DNA of 49,434 nt from the NCBI GenBank assembly GCA_002306055.1, contig DBRR01000035.1:1-49434 (forward strand), in the 5' to 3' direction. Each line of letters starts with the position of its first letter. Positions within the stretch are counted from its first letter, which is position 1. A model generated the notes under the pieces. It was not told the origin of the DNA, did no database searches, and worked only from the letters and a program-made list of their open reading frames with translations. The position numbers were made by a program, and so were the translations under genes. Of this stretch, positions 41,001 to 49,340 are shown in pieces. The stretch is from Anaerolineaceae bacterium UBA1363 (GTDB lineage Bacteria; Chloroflexota; Anaerolineae; Anaerolineales; Anaerolineaceae).

Positions 41001-42627
41001 ATTCGAAAGACTTGCGCATATAGAGCTCGCCCAGCTTGAAACCCCGTTCGGCGTAGTAATTGCGGGTGCCAACCGCTGAGATAACCGCCAAACCCTTAAA
41101 GCTGTGTTCCCTGGCAATTCGTTCAGCCTCAAGCAGCAGTTGACTGCCCAAACCGATGTGCTGTGCGGCGCCAGCCTGTTCGGAACCAACTTCCAGGGAC
41201 TGCCCATACACGTGCACCTCACGGATGATCGCTGCCTGGTGGAGATCAGGTATTGCCGGAGTAGTTTCAACCAGCGGCAGGGAAAGCCGCAGAAAACCCA
41301 CAATTTTGTCATCCGGTGTGTTGAATGACAGGAAATGCTCTTCTGCCCGACCTGCGAGATACACTTGATCTGTTAAAATTAAAGATTTGGGATCCACTTT
41401 CCCATACCGGATCTCGCGGCAGCGGATGCACTGGCACTGCTGCCCTCGCTGCTGCAGAAGCCGGGCGACATCCTGCCTTAAGCTGGTGTTGCGATTCCCT
41501 TCCACAACCAGGGGGGATGGGATATCCCGTATAACGCGGTTGATGCGGCAGAAGCGGGGCACTTCCAGCTTTACATTTGCGATCAGCGAGATCAGGGTCT
41601 CCTCCGAGTAAGGCTGATATTCGCCAGCCTGCCAATAGCGGTATAGTTCCGCGGATTCAAGCAATTGGCAGGGATAAATCTTGAGCTCATCAGGCTGCAA
41701 GCCTCCATCCCGCCACAAGCGTTTGAAGTCCTCCCGATCGCTTTCGGGGGTGGCTCCAAGCAAATTCGGCATCCAGTGCAGCACGACTTTATAGCCTGCT
41801 GCACGCACCAAGGCAACCGCGTCTTCGGTTTCCGCTGCGGTATGACCGCGGCGGTTGAGCAGCAAGATGGTGTCATCCATGCTCTGAACACCAATCTGAA
41901 TCTTGGTAACACCTTGCCGGCGCAATTCCAGTAACCCTTCGAGTGTAATCAGGTCAGGTCGGGTTTCGATGACCAGCCCAACATTGCGGTGAACACCAGC
42001 GACATTTCGTGCCTGTACCTCAGCCAGGGAAACAGAGCCTTGGTCATCCAGGGGATTCTCTTCGTTGAGTGCCTCAAAACAACGGCGGATGAACCACTCA
42101 CGGTAGTCTGAAGGATAGGCTGACCATGATCCACCAAGGATGAGTAGTTCAATTTTATCGGTCGGGTGACCCACTTCATGCAGCGCTTTAAGCCTCGAGC
42201 TGACCTGCAGGTAAGGGTCGAAGTGATTTTCAACGCCACGCCGCGCGCCTGGTTCATCTGAAAGGTATGATTGCGGCATTCCTGCTTCACTCGGGCAAAA
42301 AATACACTCGCCCGGACAGGGGTTAGGCTTGGTGAGGATGGTGATAGTCGTCACACCCGAGAGGGTACGGATCGGTTTCATCCGGATTTTTGCCAGCAAA
42401 ACCGGATCCTCCTCCCACCCGCCTTCCTCCACCATGCGCCGGTAAGCAGCCACCAACGTATGCTTGGCAAGGAACCCTTTGCCTTCGGGGAGTGGATTTG
42501 CGCGCAGAGCCTGGCGCACCTCAGCCCCCGCCCGCACAGCCTCAAGCACCTTGAGAGCCAGTTCGAGTTCCTGGGGAGAATACTGGCGCTTCTTCTGCCA
42601 ACGTTCACGTTCGGTTGAGGTATCCAT
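40999..42627 (-). CDS. elp3: Elp3-like radical SAM / GNAT tRNA uridine-34 carboxymethyl transferase
   Basis: Bacterial stand-alone homologue of the Elongator catalytic subunit, installing a carboxymethyl group on wobble U34 of tRNA. The 542-residue protein has a tRNA-binding N-terminus rich in basic helices, the radical SAM cluster motif CPGECIFC (C104, C108, C111), conserved ELLILGGSWSAYP and ETRPDLIT, a zinc/accessory Cys region (CQCIRCRE), and a C-terminal GNAT domain (HIGLGSQLLLEAERIA ... NYYAERGFKLGELYM). A studied bacterial Elp3 comes from Dehalococcoides, also a chloroflexote. TAGAAT lies 8 bp before ATG 42627, so its mRNA may be leaderless. Confidence 0.93.
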   Translation of the reverse strand: MDTSTERERWQKKRQYSPQELELALKVLEAVRAGAEVRQALRANPLPEGKGFLAKHTLVAAYRRMVEEGGWEEDPVLLAKIRMKPIRTLSGVTTITILTKPNPCPGECIFCPSEAGMPQSYLSDEPGARRGVENHFDPYLQVSSRLKALHEVGHPTDKIELLILGGSWSAYPSDYREWFIRRCFEALNEENPLDDQGSVSLAEVQARNVAGVHRNVGLVIETRPDLITLEGLLELRRQGVTKIQIGVQSMDDTILLLNRRGHTAAETEDAVALVRAAGYKVVLHWMPNLLGATPESDREDFKRLWRDGGLQPDELKIYPCQLLESAELYRYWQAGEYQPYSEETLISLIANVKLEVPRFCRINRVIRDIPSPLVVEGNRNTSLRQDVARLLQQRGQQCQCIRCREIRYGKVDPKSLILTDQVYLAGRAEEHFLSFNTPDDKIVGFLRLSLPLVETTPAIPDLHQAAIIREVHVYGQSLEVGSEQAGAAQHIGLGSQLLLEAERIAREHSFKGLAVISAVGTRNYYAERGFKLGELYMRKSFE

Positions 42628-42878
42628 GGATTTCTATTCTACCTCATGGCATTCGTCTTGGCTTCATCGCAAGTCCACGGTTATGCGCCTGTTCTCTGTA
42701 AAAGATTCCAGGAAAATTTCTATAAGGTACCAGATACTGCCTGAAAACAATGTCGTTGACTTTTTTTGATTAGAAAATTCAAGAGAATTGGATTTTGCTC
42801 CTGAAAAAGCTCTCTTTTTTGAAGCCTTGAGATGCCACTACACTTGAGATGCCAGCAAGTCAAGATTGCAACAGTTAC

Positions 42879-42887
42879 TGATAAAAT
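42879..42887 (+). promoter_or_regulatory. Extended -10 promoter of the methyltransferase gene (leaderless)
   Basis: TGATAAAAT: an extended -10 only 6 bp before ATG 42894, with no ribosome binding site between. A direct repeat of TTGAGATGCCA (about 42826 and 42844) lies just upstream. The 266-bp gap 42628-42893 holds nothing else recognisable. Confidence 0.45.
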
Positions 42888-42893
42888 CAGCAC

Positions 42894-43631
42894 ATGGAAC
42901 CACAAATGGTCGAGAAACTCCTGCGTCTAAACCAGGAATTCTACGCTACATATGCGCATTCCTTTGCTGCGACGCGCCACAGCGTCCAACCCGGTGTGCA
43001 GCGTTTGATCCCACAAATTATGCAAGCCAACGTGGTGCTGGACTTGGGTTGTGGTAATGGAAACCTGGCGGAATTACTGAAAAGCGAAGGTTTTTGTGGC
43101 AGTTATGTTGGTGTCGACGAAAACGCTTATTTCCTGGAGCAAGCGGAAACTGCTGTGCAAGGTGCCGCCTCCGGCAGCTATACCTTCAGGCAAGGCTCCC
43201 TGGCAAACTCCTCCTGGTTGGAATGGGTTGATCACGCGGATGCCATTTGTTCATTTGCTGCGCTCCATCACCTTCCGGGTTCAGAATTGCACCGGCAGTT
43301 GTTTTCTTCGGTCAGTGCCACACTCAGCCCCAATGGTCGTTTTTTCCTATCCTGCTGGCAAGTGCTCGGAAATCAGCGCCTCGAAAAACACCTGGTGGCG
43401 TGGAGTCCGCTTGGAATCGCGGATGAAACCATAGACAAAGCCGATCTGTTGATGGATTGGCGGGCAGACCCTGGCAAACCTGCCAGGTTGCGATACATTC
43501 ACCATTTCTCAGCGCCAGAATTACGAGCGCTCGGCGAATTGCAGGGGTTGGTCCTTCAGGATGAGTTCTTTTCAGATGGCAAGGAAGGCAATCTGGGTTT
43601 GTACCATGTCTGGCGAAAACCAGGGCTCTAA
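42894..43631 (+). CDS. Class I SAM-dependent methyltransferase
   Basis: 245 residues. Motif I VLDLGCGNGNLAELL, acidic loop VGVDENAYFL, motif IV region DAICSFAALHHLPG, and a post-motif FFLSCWQVL. It resembles the generic tRNA/small-molecule methyltransferases often near tRNA-modification genes (elp3 is its divergent neighbour; TRM9-like methylation of carboxymethyl-U34 would be a logical next step, but this is only an inference from position). Its TAA overlaps the stop of the convergent ZIP gene (CTAA at 43628-43631). Confidence 0.85.
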   Translation: MEPQMVEKLLRLNQEFYATYAHSFAATRHSVQPGVQRLIPQIMQANVVLDLGCGNGNLAELLKSEGFCGSYVGVDENAYFLEQAETAVQGAASGSYTFRQGSLANSSWLEWVDHADAICSFAALHHLPGSELHRQLFSSVSATLSPNGRFFLSCWQVLGNQRLEKHLVAWSPLGIADETIDKADLLMDWRADPGKPARLRYIHHFSAPELRALGELQGLVLQDEFFSDGKEGNLGLYHVWRKPGL

Positions 43632-44443
43632 CCCAGGGCAACATCCAGCAGCATCATGACTGCAAACCCCAGCATGACTGCAATTGTTGGCACGTCCGAG
43701 TGATCTCCTGCTGAACGTTTTGCTTCCGGGATTAATTCCTCTGCTACCACGTAAATCATAGCGCCCGCTGCAAATGCCAGCGCATAGGGCAGCAGACCCC
43801 GGATCGATAACACTGCCCACGCACCGATGACTGCCGCGATCGGTTCAACCAGGCCGGAGAATTGCCCATACATAAAAGCTTTTTTGCGGCTGACATTTTC
43901 GCTGCGAAGCGGCATGGAGACCGCCATACCCTCAGGGAAATTCTGGATCCCGATACCCAAGGCCAATGCAATCGCTGAACTGAGAGATGCCCCAGCGATG
44001 CCCGCTCCTGCAGCGCCAAAAGCCACCCCTACCGCCAAACCTTCAGGAATGTTGTGCAGCGTAATAGCTACAACAAGTAGAACACTTCGCTGCCAGGAAC
44101 TTTTAACACCTTCAGGTTGATTTCCTCCCGGGTGAAGATGTGGCAGGAGCTTGTCCACCAGCAAAAGGAATCCGCCACCTGCAAGAAATCCAGCTACAGC
44201 CGGGAACCAGACCGGCACACCCCGACCTTCAGACATTCCAATAGCGGGAGCAAGCAAGGAAAAGTAACTCGCAGCAATCATTACGCCCGCCGCGAAGCCC
44301 ATCATGGCATCGAGCATTTTGCGATTGAGGTCCTTACCAAGAAACACTCCGGCTGCGCCCAGAGCTGTCATGGCATACGTGAAAGTGGTGCCGAGCAAAG
44401 CTTGAATGATAGGATTAAATTGGGCAAATTTTTCGAGGATCAT
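43628..44443 (-). CDS. ZIP family divalent metal transporter
   Basis: 271 residues with about eight helices. The two family motifs are intact: HNIPEGLAVG in TM4 and QNFPEGMAVS in TM5, which form the binuclear metal centre, and a His-containing variable loop (HLHPGGNQPEG) precedes TM4. Similar to ZupT/GufA importers of zinc, iron or manganese. The ATG is preceded by AGAGAAATC, a poor ribosome binding site. Monocistronic. Confidence 0.92.
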   Translation of the reverse strand: MILEKFAQFNPIIQALLGTTFTYAMTALGAAGVFLGKDLNRKMLDAMMGFAAGVMIAASYFSLLAPAIGMSEGRGVPVWFPAVAGFLAGGGFLLLVDKLLPHLHPGGNQPEGVKSSWQRSVLLVVAITLHNIPEGLAVGVAFGAAGAGIAGASLSSAIALALGIGIQNFPEGMAVSMPLRSENVSRKKAFMYGQFSGLVEPIAAVIGAWAVLSIRGLLPYALAFAAGAMIYVVAEELIPEAKRSAGDHSDVPTIAVMLGFAVMMLLDVALG

Positions 44444-44500
44444 GATTTCTCTCTGATGATAAGATTAATTCCAGAGCTATTGTAAACCATGAGGTAATTA

Positions 44501-45529
44501 TTGGACAGCAAAACCCTTATTGCAGAATCAGGCTTGCGGAAAACGCTTGAAACATGCCTGGAACTCCGGCTAAAAGACCTATCACTCAGCGCCACCAACG
44601 CCGTACGGCTGTTTAATGGTTTCTACGAAGGTTTTCCCCGCCTGACGGTCGACCTTTTCGCCAATACTCTGGTTATTTCGGAGCATGACCGCGACCGGGC
44701 GTCCCAGCCGGAATTGCATCAGGAAATAGCTCAATTCTATGCCACAGCCTTGCCTGCGGTGTACAGCGTCCTGCTCAAACAACGTTATGCTCAGGATCCC
44801 AAACTGCGCCAGGGGGAGTTGATCCTTGGTGAACAGGTTTCCAACTCCATCGAAGAAAATGGCATGAAATTTGCGCTCAACCTCAGGCTCAACCAGGACA
44901 CCAGCTTCTACCCTGACACCCGCAACCTTCGCCTGTGGCTCAGCCGGCAGATAAAAAGCGCACGCGTCCTGAATTGTTTTGCCTATACAGGTACGCTCGG
45001 CATCGCCGCCCTGGCGGGAGGTGCAAATGAAGTCATTCAGACCGATCTGAACCCCCATTTTCTCGCAGTGGCACAGGATTCACTTGTGTTAAACCACTTC
45101 CCGGGCACAATGAAGACCCTCAGCCAGGATTTCTATCCTATGGTTGCAGGGTTTAAAAGCCAGGCAGAGCTGTTTAGTTGCGTCATCCTGGACGCGCCTC
45201 TTTTCTCACAAACACGTCACGGCAGAGTGGATTTGTTACAAAACTGGCATGGCTTGATCAACAAAGTGCGACCGCTGGTCGGTCATGAAGGCTGGCTGGT
45301 GGCTATCAACAATGCATTGTTTTTGCCCGGAAACGAATTGATGGAAAGCGTCAGGAAACTGACTGCCGATGGATACCTGGAATTATCAGACATTATTCCA
45401 GTCCCACAGGATGTCACTGGCTACGCGCAGAGCATTGTCGCAAAAGCCCCGGCTGACCCTTCCCCGTTTAATCACCCGACTAAGATCATAATCATGCGCG
45501 CCTACCGCAAAGATGGCAGGCGCGCCTAG
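44501..45529 (+). CDS. RlmI-like class I rRNA methyltransferase
   Basis: 342 residues. It resembles the RlmI/RlmK/YccW group of 23S rRNA methyltransferases, but begins directly in the EEHEE-like middle domain (NAVRLFNGFYEGFPRLTVDLFANTLVI) without a recognisable PUA domain. SAM motif I is VLNCFAYTGTLGIAALAGGA; the catalytic-loop motif reads ILDAPLFSQ where related enzymes have DPP. Start is TTG 44501, preceded by GAGGTAAT; no ATG is available before the conserved region. Target base is uncertain. Confidence 0.78.
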   Translation: MDSKTLIAESGLRKTLETCLELRLKDLSLSATNAVRLFNGFYEGFPRLTVDLFANTLVISEHDRDRASQPELHQEIAQFYATALPAVYSVLLKQRYAQDPKLRQGELILGEQVSNSIEENGMKFALNLRLNQDTSFYPDTRNLRLWLSRQIKSARVLNCFAYTGTLGIAALAGGANEVIQTDLNPHFLAVAQDSLVLNHFPGTMKTLSQDFYPMVAGFKSQAELFSCVILDAPLFSQTRHGRVDLLQNWHGLINKVRPLVGHEGWLVAINNALFLPGNELMESVRKLTADGYLELSDIIPVPQDVTGYAQSIVAKAPADPSPFNHPTKIIIMRAYRKDGRRA

Positions 45530-45549
45530 CTCGCATTCATCAGCCCTTA

Positions 45550-46053
45550 TCAAGCTTGGTAGTGTAAGAATTTTTCACCTTTCATGTTACAGATCGGACA
45601 GCGTTCGGGGCGTGTGCCGAGCGCGATGTAGCCGCAGGTTGGGCAGAGGTAAAAATCGGAAACCTCCAGGTCTTTGCCTTCCCGGACGGCTTCGAGAGCT
45701 TTTTTATAAAGATTGGCATGCACTTCTTCCGCAGCCACAGCATAACCGAACATTACCCTTGCCCTGTGGTTCACGGAGGTAGCTTCCTCCAACATAGGCG
45801 GATACATTTCGGTAAACTCATAAGTCTCACCATCAATGGCATCCTGCAGGTTGTCCAGTGTAGTCTGGATTTTGTCGAGCGCTTTGAGGTGACCAGCGGC
45901 ATGGGTCAGCTCTGCCTGCGCGGTAGTTTCAAAGAGTTTGGCGATATTAGGTAAGCCATCTGCGGCTGCCTTTTTGGCATAAGCCGTATACTTCTGAAAC
46001 GCCTGGCTCTCACCGGCAAAGGCAGTTTTTAGATTATCGATTGTATTGCTCAT
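45550..46053 (-). CDS. Rubrerythrin
   Basis: Non-haem di-iron peroxidase of anaerobes. The 167-residue protein has an N-terminal four-helix bundle with the Glu/His ligands (ESQAFQKY; AQAELTHAAGH; EFTEMYPPMLEEA; AAEEVHANLY) and a C-terminal rubredoxin-like iron site CPTCG ... CPICN. ATG 46053 (MSNTIDNL) follows GGAGGA; an in-frame upstream extension is non-conserved. It indicates exposure to peroxide in a low-oxygen lifestyle. No PerR box is evident. Confidence 0.95.
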   Translation of the reverse strand: MSNTIDNLKTAFAGESQAFQKYTAYAKKAAADGLPNIAKLFETTAQAELTHAAGHLKALDKIQTTLDNLQDAIDGETYEFTEMYPPMLEEATSVNHRARVMFGYAVAAEEVHANLYKKALEAVREGKDLEVSDFYLCPTCGYIALGTRPERCPICNMKGEKFLHYQA

Positions 46054-46221
46054 AAGAAATCCTCCGAAGTGAAATTTGTGGCGAAAATTGTAATACACCC
46101 GGGGAATGGTCATTTTCCAGGTGTGCAACAAATGATCTTCTTGTCGCACCTCTAAATGAAGGCATAAGAATGTAAATAAATTCAGCATTCCAATTGGGCA
46201 CAATTTCTATAGAAACTTCAG

Positions 46222-46250
46222 TTGACAATTCAAAATGCATATGCTAAAAT
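46222..46250 (+). promoter_or_regulatory. Promoter of the tRNA-Gly/tRNA-Cys operon
   Basis: Perfect TTGACA (46222-46227), 17-bp spacer and TAAAAT (46245-46250) with TG at the extended -10 position. The strongest-looking promoter in the window; transcription would start near 46257, about 32 nt before tRNA-Gly. Confidence 0.75.
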
Positions 46251-46288
46251 CTTGGAACTTCGGTCCTTTAGAGGCTGAGAAAATACCT

Positions 46289-46361
<73 letters not shown>

Positions 46362-46405
46362 TACTTCAGGGCTGATACCGTACGCGATATCAGCTTTGTT
46401 TTTAC

Positions 46406-46476
46406 GGCGACGTGGCCAAGTGGCAAGGCAAGAGTCTGCAAAACTCTCATCATGGGTTCAAATCCCATCGTCGCCT
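46406..46476 (+). tRNA. tRNA-Cys (anticodon GCA)
   Basis: 71-nt cloverleaf. Acceptor GGCGACG pairs with CGTCGCC, the anticodon stem GAGT/ACTC encloses a loop with GCA, the T loop is GGTTCAAATCC, and the discriminator is T, as expected for tRNA-Cys. CCA is not encoded. A T-run (TCTTTTG) follows but there is no clear terminator stem. Confidence 0.97.
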
Positions 46477-46549
46477 CTTTTGATACCTGTTTCCAGCCTA
46501 TATCACCTATTCATAGTAACCCTGTCCCTTAGATTGATCTCCGATGGCG

Positions 46550-46558
46550 TGATAGAAT
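46550..46558 (+). promoter_or_regulatory. Extended -10 upstream of the methyltransferase-nuclease gene
   Basis: TGATAGAAT, the same extended -10 style as at 42879. A TTGATC lies upstream but too near (13-bp spacer) to be a normal -35. The leader would be about 20 nt with GAGAGG. Confidence 0.35.
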
Positions 46559-46585
46559 CACCCTAACTCTTAATGAGAGGTGCCC

Positions 46586-48205
46586 ATGAACAAGCTCTAC
46601 TTCGGTGATAACCTGGTTGTACTGAGGGAACACATCGCAGATGAATCCATCGACTTGGTCTACCTGGATCCACCCTTCAATAGCAACAAAAATTACAACA
46701 TCCTCTTCAACAACCCAAAAGGACAGAAATCAGAGGCTCAGATTACCGCCTTCGAGGACACTTGGCACTGGGGAGATGAAGCTGAACGGGAGTACACCGA
46801 GATTCTCCATCAGCCCAACACGGATGTTGCCGAGATGATCCTTTCCTTCCGCAAGTTTCTGAAGAATTCTGACATGATGGCCTATCTGACAATGATGACC
46901 ATCCGCCTGCTCGAGCTGCATCGCGTTTTGAAGCCCACTGGGAGTCTATACCTGCACTGCGATCCAACCGCAAGTCATTATTTGAAGGTTATGATGGATA
47001 TGGTGTTTGGGGTGGAGAATTATAGGAATGAAATCATATGGAAGAGAAGTCACGGGCATAACAGTGCTCAACGTTTTGGCGCTAATCATGACGTCATTCT
47101 TTTCTATGGCAAAACTGACAAAGTAACTTGGAATACTGTTTACCACAATTATGACGAAGAATATCTAAGTAAACCTTATCGCCACATTGACAAAGATGGT
47201 AGGAGATATAAACATGAGAATCCGACCGGTGCGGGAATCTCAAGAGGGGTGACCGGTCAGCCTTGGAGAGGAATTGACCCAAGTTCTAAAGGAAGGCACT
47301 GGGCAAAAACACCGGATGAAATGGAAAAACTTGATGAGGAAGGTCTGATTTATTGGCCTGATAAGGAAGGCGCTTGGCCTTATATCAAGAAATTTTTAGA
47401 TGAAATGTCTGGTGTCCCAGGTCAAGATATATGGGTAGACATTGATCCAATAAACATGATGGCCGCCGAACGTATGGGTTACCCCACTCAAAAACCCCTT
47501 GCCCTGCTCGAGCGGATCATCAACGCTTCAAGCAACCCAGGCGATGTGGTACTGGACCCATTCTGCGGCTGTGGCACTGCCGTTGAAGCTGCTCAAAAAC
47601 TTGACCGACAGTGGATCGGCATCGATATTACCAGCCTTGCCATCTCCCTGATCGAGAAGCGCCTGCGCGACAGATACCCCGGTATCAATTTCGAAGTTAT
47701 TGGCACGCCCAAAGACCTCCAAGGCGCGCGTGACCTTGCCATCCGGGATAAATACCAATTCCAGTGGTGGGCTTGCTCACTGGTCAACGCCCAGCCATAT
47801 CAGGGTAAAAAGAAAGGGTCCGACACGGGTATCGATGGATTGATCTTTTTCCAGGACGATCTCAATGCCGTCAAGAAGATAATCGTTTCAGTAAAAGGTG
47901 GTGAAGGTGTAGGTGTTTCCCAAATCCGCGATCTCAAAGGTACGGTCGACCGCGAGAAAGCCGCTATTGGCATTTTCATCACCCTTGCCGAACCCACTCG
48001 CCCCATGCAGACTGAAGCCGTCAGCGCCGGCTACTACGAATCGAGCCTGGGCACCAGCTATCCCAAGATCCAGATCCTGACCATCGAAGGTTTGCTTTCC
48101 GGTCAACAGAAAGCCGAATACCCCGATCTTGCCCGCGGTGGTCTGACCTTCAAAAAGTCAAAACCGGCTGAAAAAGACCCCAGCCAGCTTGAATTTGGGT
48201 TGTAA
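46586..48205 (+). CDS. DNA methyltransferase (N6-adenine/N4-cytosine, beta class) fused to an Mrr-like nuclease domain
   Basis: 539 residues. The methyltransferase half has motif IV first (YLDPPFNSN, DPPF at 28-31) and motif I later (DPFCGCGTAVEAA, from about 324), the beta-class order, plus GYPTQKPLALLERII. The C-terminal ~150 residues resemble Mrr-type PD-(D/E)xK nucleases: GIDG with D417 and, about 20 residues on, SVK with K437, followed by ISQIRDLKGTV-like and FITLAEPT. One chain may therefore modify and cut DNA, or cut modified DNA. ATG 46586 lies 5 nt after GAGAGG; a GTG six bases upstream is possible. The specificity domain is not identifiable. Confidence 0.85.
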   Translation: MNKLYFGDNLVVLREHIADESIDLVYLDPPFNSNKNYNILFNNPKGQKSEAQITAFEDTWHWGDEAEREYTEILHQPNTDVAEMILSFRKFLKNSDMMAYLTMMTIRLLELHRVLKPTGSLYLHCDPTASHYLKVMMDMVFGVENYRNEIIWKRSHGHNSAQRFGANHDVILFYGKTDKVTWNTVYHNYDEEYLSKPYRHIDKDGRRYKHENPTGAGISRGVTGQPWRGIDPSSKGRHWAKTPDEMEKLDEEGLIYWPDKEGAWPYIKKFLDEMSGVPGQDIWVDIDPINMMAAERMGYPTQKPLALLERIINASSNPGDVVLDPFCGCGTAVEAAQKLDRQWIGIDITSLAISLIEKRLRDRYPGINFEVIGTPKDLQGARDLAIRDKYQFQWWACSLVNAQPYQGKKKGSDTGIDGLIFFQDDLNAVKKIIVSVKGGEGVGVSQIRDLKGTVDREKAAIGIFITLAEPTRPMQTEAVSAGYYESSLGTSYPKIQILTIEGLLSGQQKAEYPDLARGGLTFKKSKPAEKDPSQLEFGL

Positions 48206-48290
48206 AACGATTTTCTTTGCAAGAAAAACTCGTTAGTCGCAATTATGTATTCAGTGAACTAATATTCCGAGATGAGTCGAACTATCAGAC

Positions 48291-48578
48291 CTAATTATTA
48301 TTGCTGCAAACAATCATAATGTATTGTTCCTTCTGTATGTGACAATCCATAAGCCCACGAAAAATTTTTGGTGTTATTTTAAGTTGTCTTGACATTCTAG
48401 AGATTAATTCATCCCCTATATCGTTATTGTGGTTCGTAGCTAACTTAGTGGTAATTGTGGGAAGTCCTTGAATCTGCAACTCAAACCAACCATGAGAATC
48501 ACCTTTTTTAGAGATTGGTTGCATATTTAGCTTTTTAACATACATATTCTCAATGTCTTTAGGATTGTATGCAGTCAT
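48291..48578 (-). CDS. HicA-like small protein (putative toxin fold)
   Basis: 95 residues. The pattern VKKLNM...SKKGDSHGWFEL, then TKLATNH and IGDELISRMSRQLKITPKIFRGLMDC resembles proteins with the HicA double-stranded-RNA-binding-like fold (KKGSH with the key His, here S28-H29; a second His, H50). HicA toxins cleave mRNA; assignment here is by weak motif similarity. The ATG at 48578 lies 1 nt after the stop of the HicB-like gene, so translation is coupled; upstream in-frame ATG 48626 would overlap that gene. Confidence 0.55.
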   Translation of the reverse strand: MTAYNPKDIENMYVKKLNMQPISKKGDSHGWFELQIQGLPTITTKLATNHNNDIGDELISRMSRQLKITPKIFRGLMDCHIQKEQYIMIVCSNNN

Positions 48579-48579
48579 A

Positions 48580-48966
48580 TTATCTTCTTGCGATAAATCT
48601 GGACAGATTTTTAAATACAGCTTCATCAGATGAGTTGCGCTGCATACTATCTTCAATAATTTCGAAGTATTCCTTTAACGACATAAAGTAATCATCTAGA
48701 CTTTCTTGTAGATTCTTTCCAACCCCGTAAACATTAAAGATGGAATCACTTGAAACAACACCGTCATAATCATCATATACAATTTCCACAGGAATTGGTT
48801 GATGCATCGTAAATGCAGGGTCAGTTTCATAATGAAGAAACACAAAATCAGACTTGTGGAAAACTGATGAATGGCTAGAATAACTCGTTAAAAAAACATC
48901 CATCGTACGTCGATCCGTAGTAGGTGTTATTCGAGGTATATCCAACAAAGCAGTTACTGAGTCCAT
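48580..48966 (-). CDS. HicB-like small protein (putative antitoxin)
   Basis: 128 residues, acidic. The central part VEIVYDDYDGVVSSDSIFNVYGVGKNLQESLDDY has the shape of a HicB partial RNase-H fold (Y-D-D-G, then G-x-G-x-(T/N)-x-x-E-(A/S)), followed by a helical tail. No DNA-binding domain is obvious. ATG 48966 comes 1 nt after the stop of the DUF3467-like gene; it is followed 1 nt after its own stop by the HicA-like gene. The order HicB-like before HicA-like is the less common one. Confidence 0.5.
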   Translation of the reverse strand: MDSVTALLDIPRITPTTDRRTMDVFLTSYSSHSSVFHKSDFVFLHYETDPAFTMHQPIPVEIVYDDYDGVVSSDSIFNVYGVGKNLQESLDDYFMSLKEYFEIIEDSMQRNSSDEAVFKNLSRFIARR

Positions 48967-48967
48967 C

Positions 48968-49285
48968 TTAATCCGATTTTGCTGATTGAAGATCAAAGTA
49001 TTTTTTTTGAGTCTCGGTTATTGCCTGAACAATTCCAGGATATACAGAAGCAGGAACAATGAACCTACCCACACATTGCGCTTTGACTGATTCAATGTTT
49101 TCAAGCTGCCTAGCTACATCTTCGCCCGATCCGATGAGAAGAGGTGGAAGGGTTTCAAAAAATGCAATAACAAAATAATCATCATTGAACTGAACTGTCA
49201 CATGAGTGACGAATCTAGAAACAATGTTGTCTGACACTTCCCATTTAAGTGGAACTTGCTTAACCTTTATTTGCTCGTTATCCAT
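48968..49285 (-). CDS. DUF3467-like small protein
   Basis: 105 residues. The arrangement VSDNIVSRFVTHVTVQFNDDYFVIAFFE, a variable loop, then CVGRFIVPASVYPGIVQAITETQKKYFD matches the look of DUF3467 proteins (a target-less strand-rich half, then a conserved R-h-h-h-S-P/A-helix). Function unknown. ATG 49285 is preceded by AAGAGGAG. First gene of a three-gene cassette with 1-nt spacings, so all three should be made together. Confidence 0.5.
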   Translation of the reverse strand: MDNEQIKVKQVPLKWEVSDNIVSRFVTHVTVQFNDDYFVIAFFETLPPLLIGSGEDVARQLENIESVKAQCVGRFIVPASVYPGIVQAITETQKKYFDLQSAKSD

Positions 49286-49334
49286 TTCACTCCTCTTAAT
49301 TACTACAGAACAAGAAATATCATCAATCCAATTT

Positions 49335-49340
49335 ATTATA
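49335..49340 (-). promoter_or_regulatory. -10 box of the HicBA-like cassette
   Basis: TATAAT on the minus strand, about 50 bp upstream of ATG 49285. No good -35. A short near-palindrome (ATATGCATGTATA) overlaps it and could be an operator. The remaining bases to 49434 show nothing else. Confidence 0.4.

Noticed and set aside
48208..48232. Terminator after the methyltransferase-nuclease gene
   Set aside because: TTTTCTT/AAGAAAA can pair, but the stem is AT-only with a 3-nt loop and no following T-tract.
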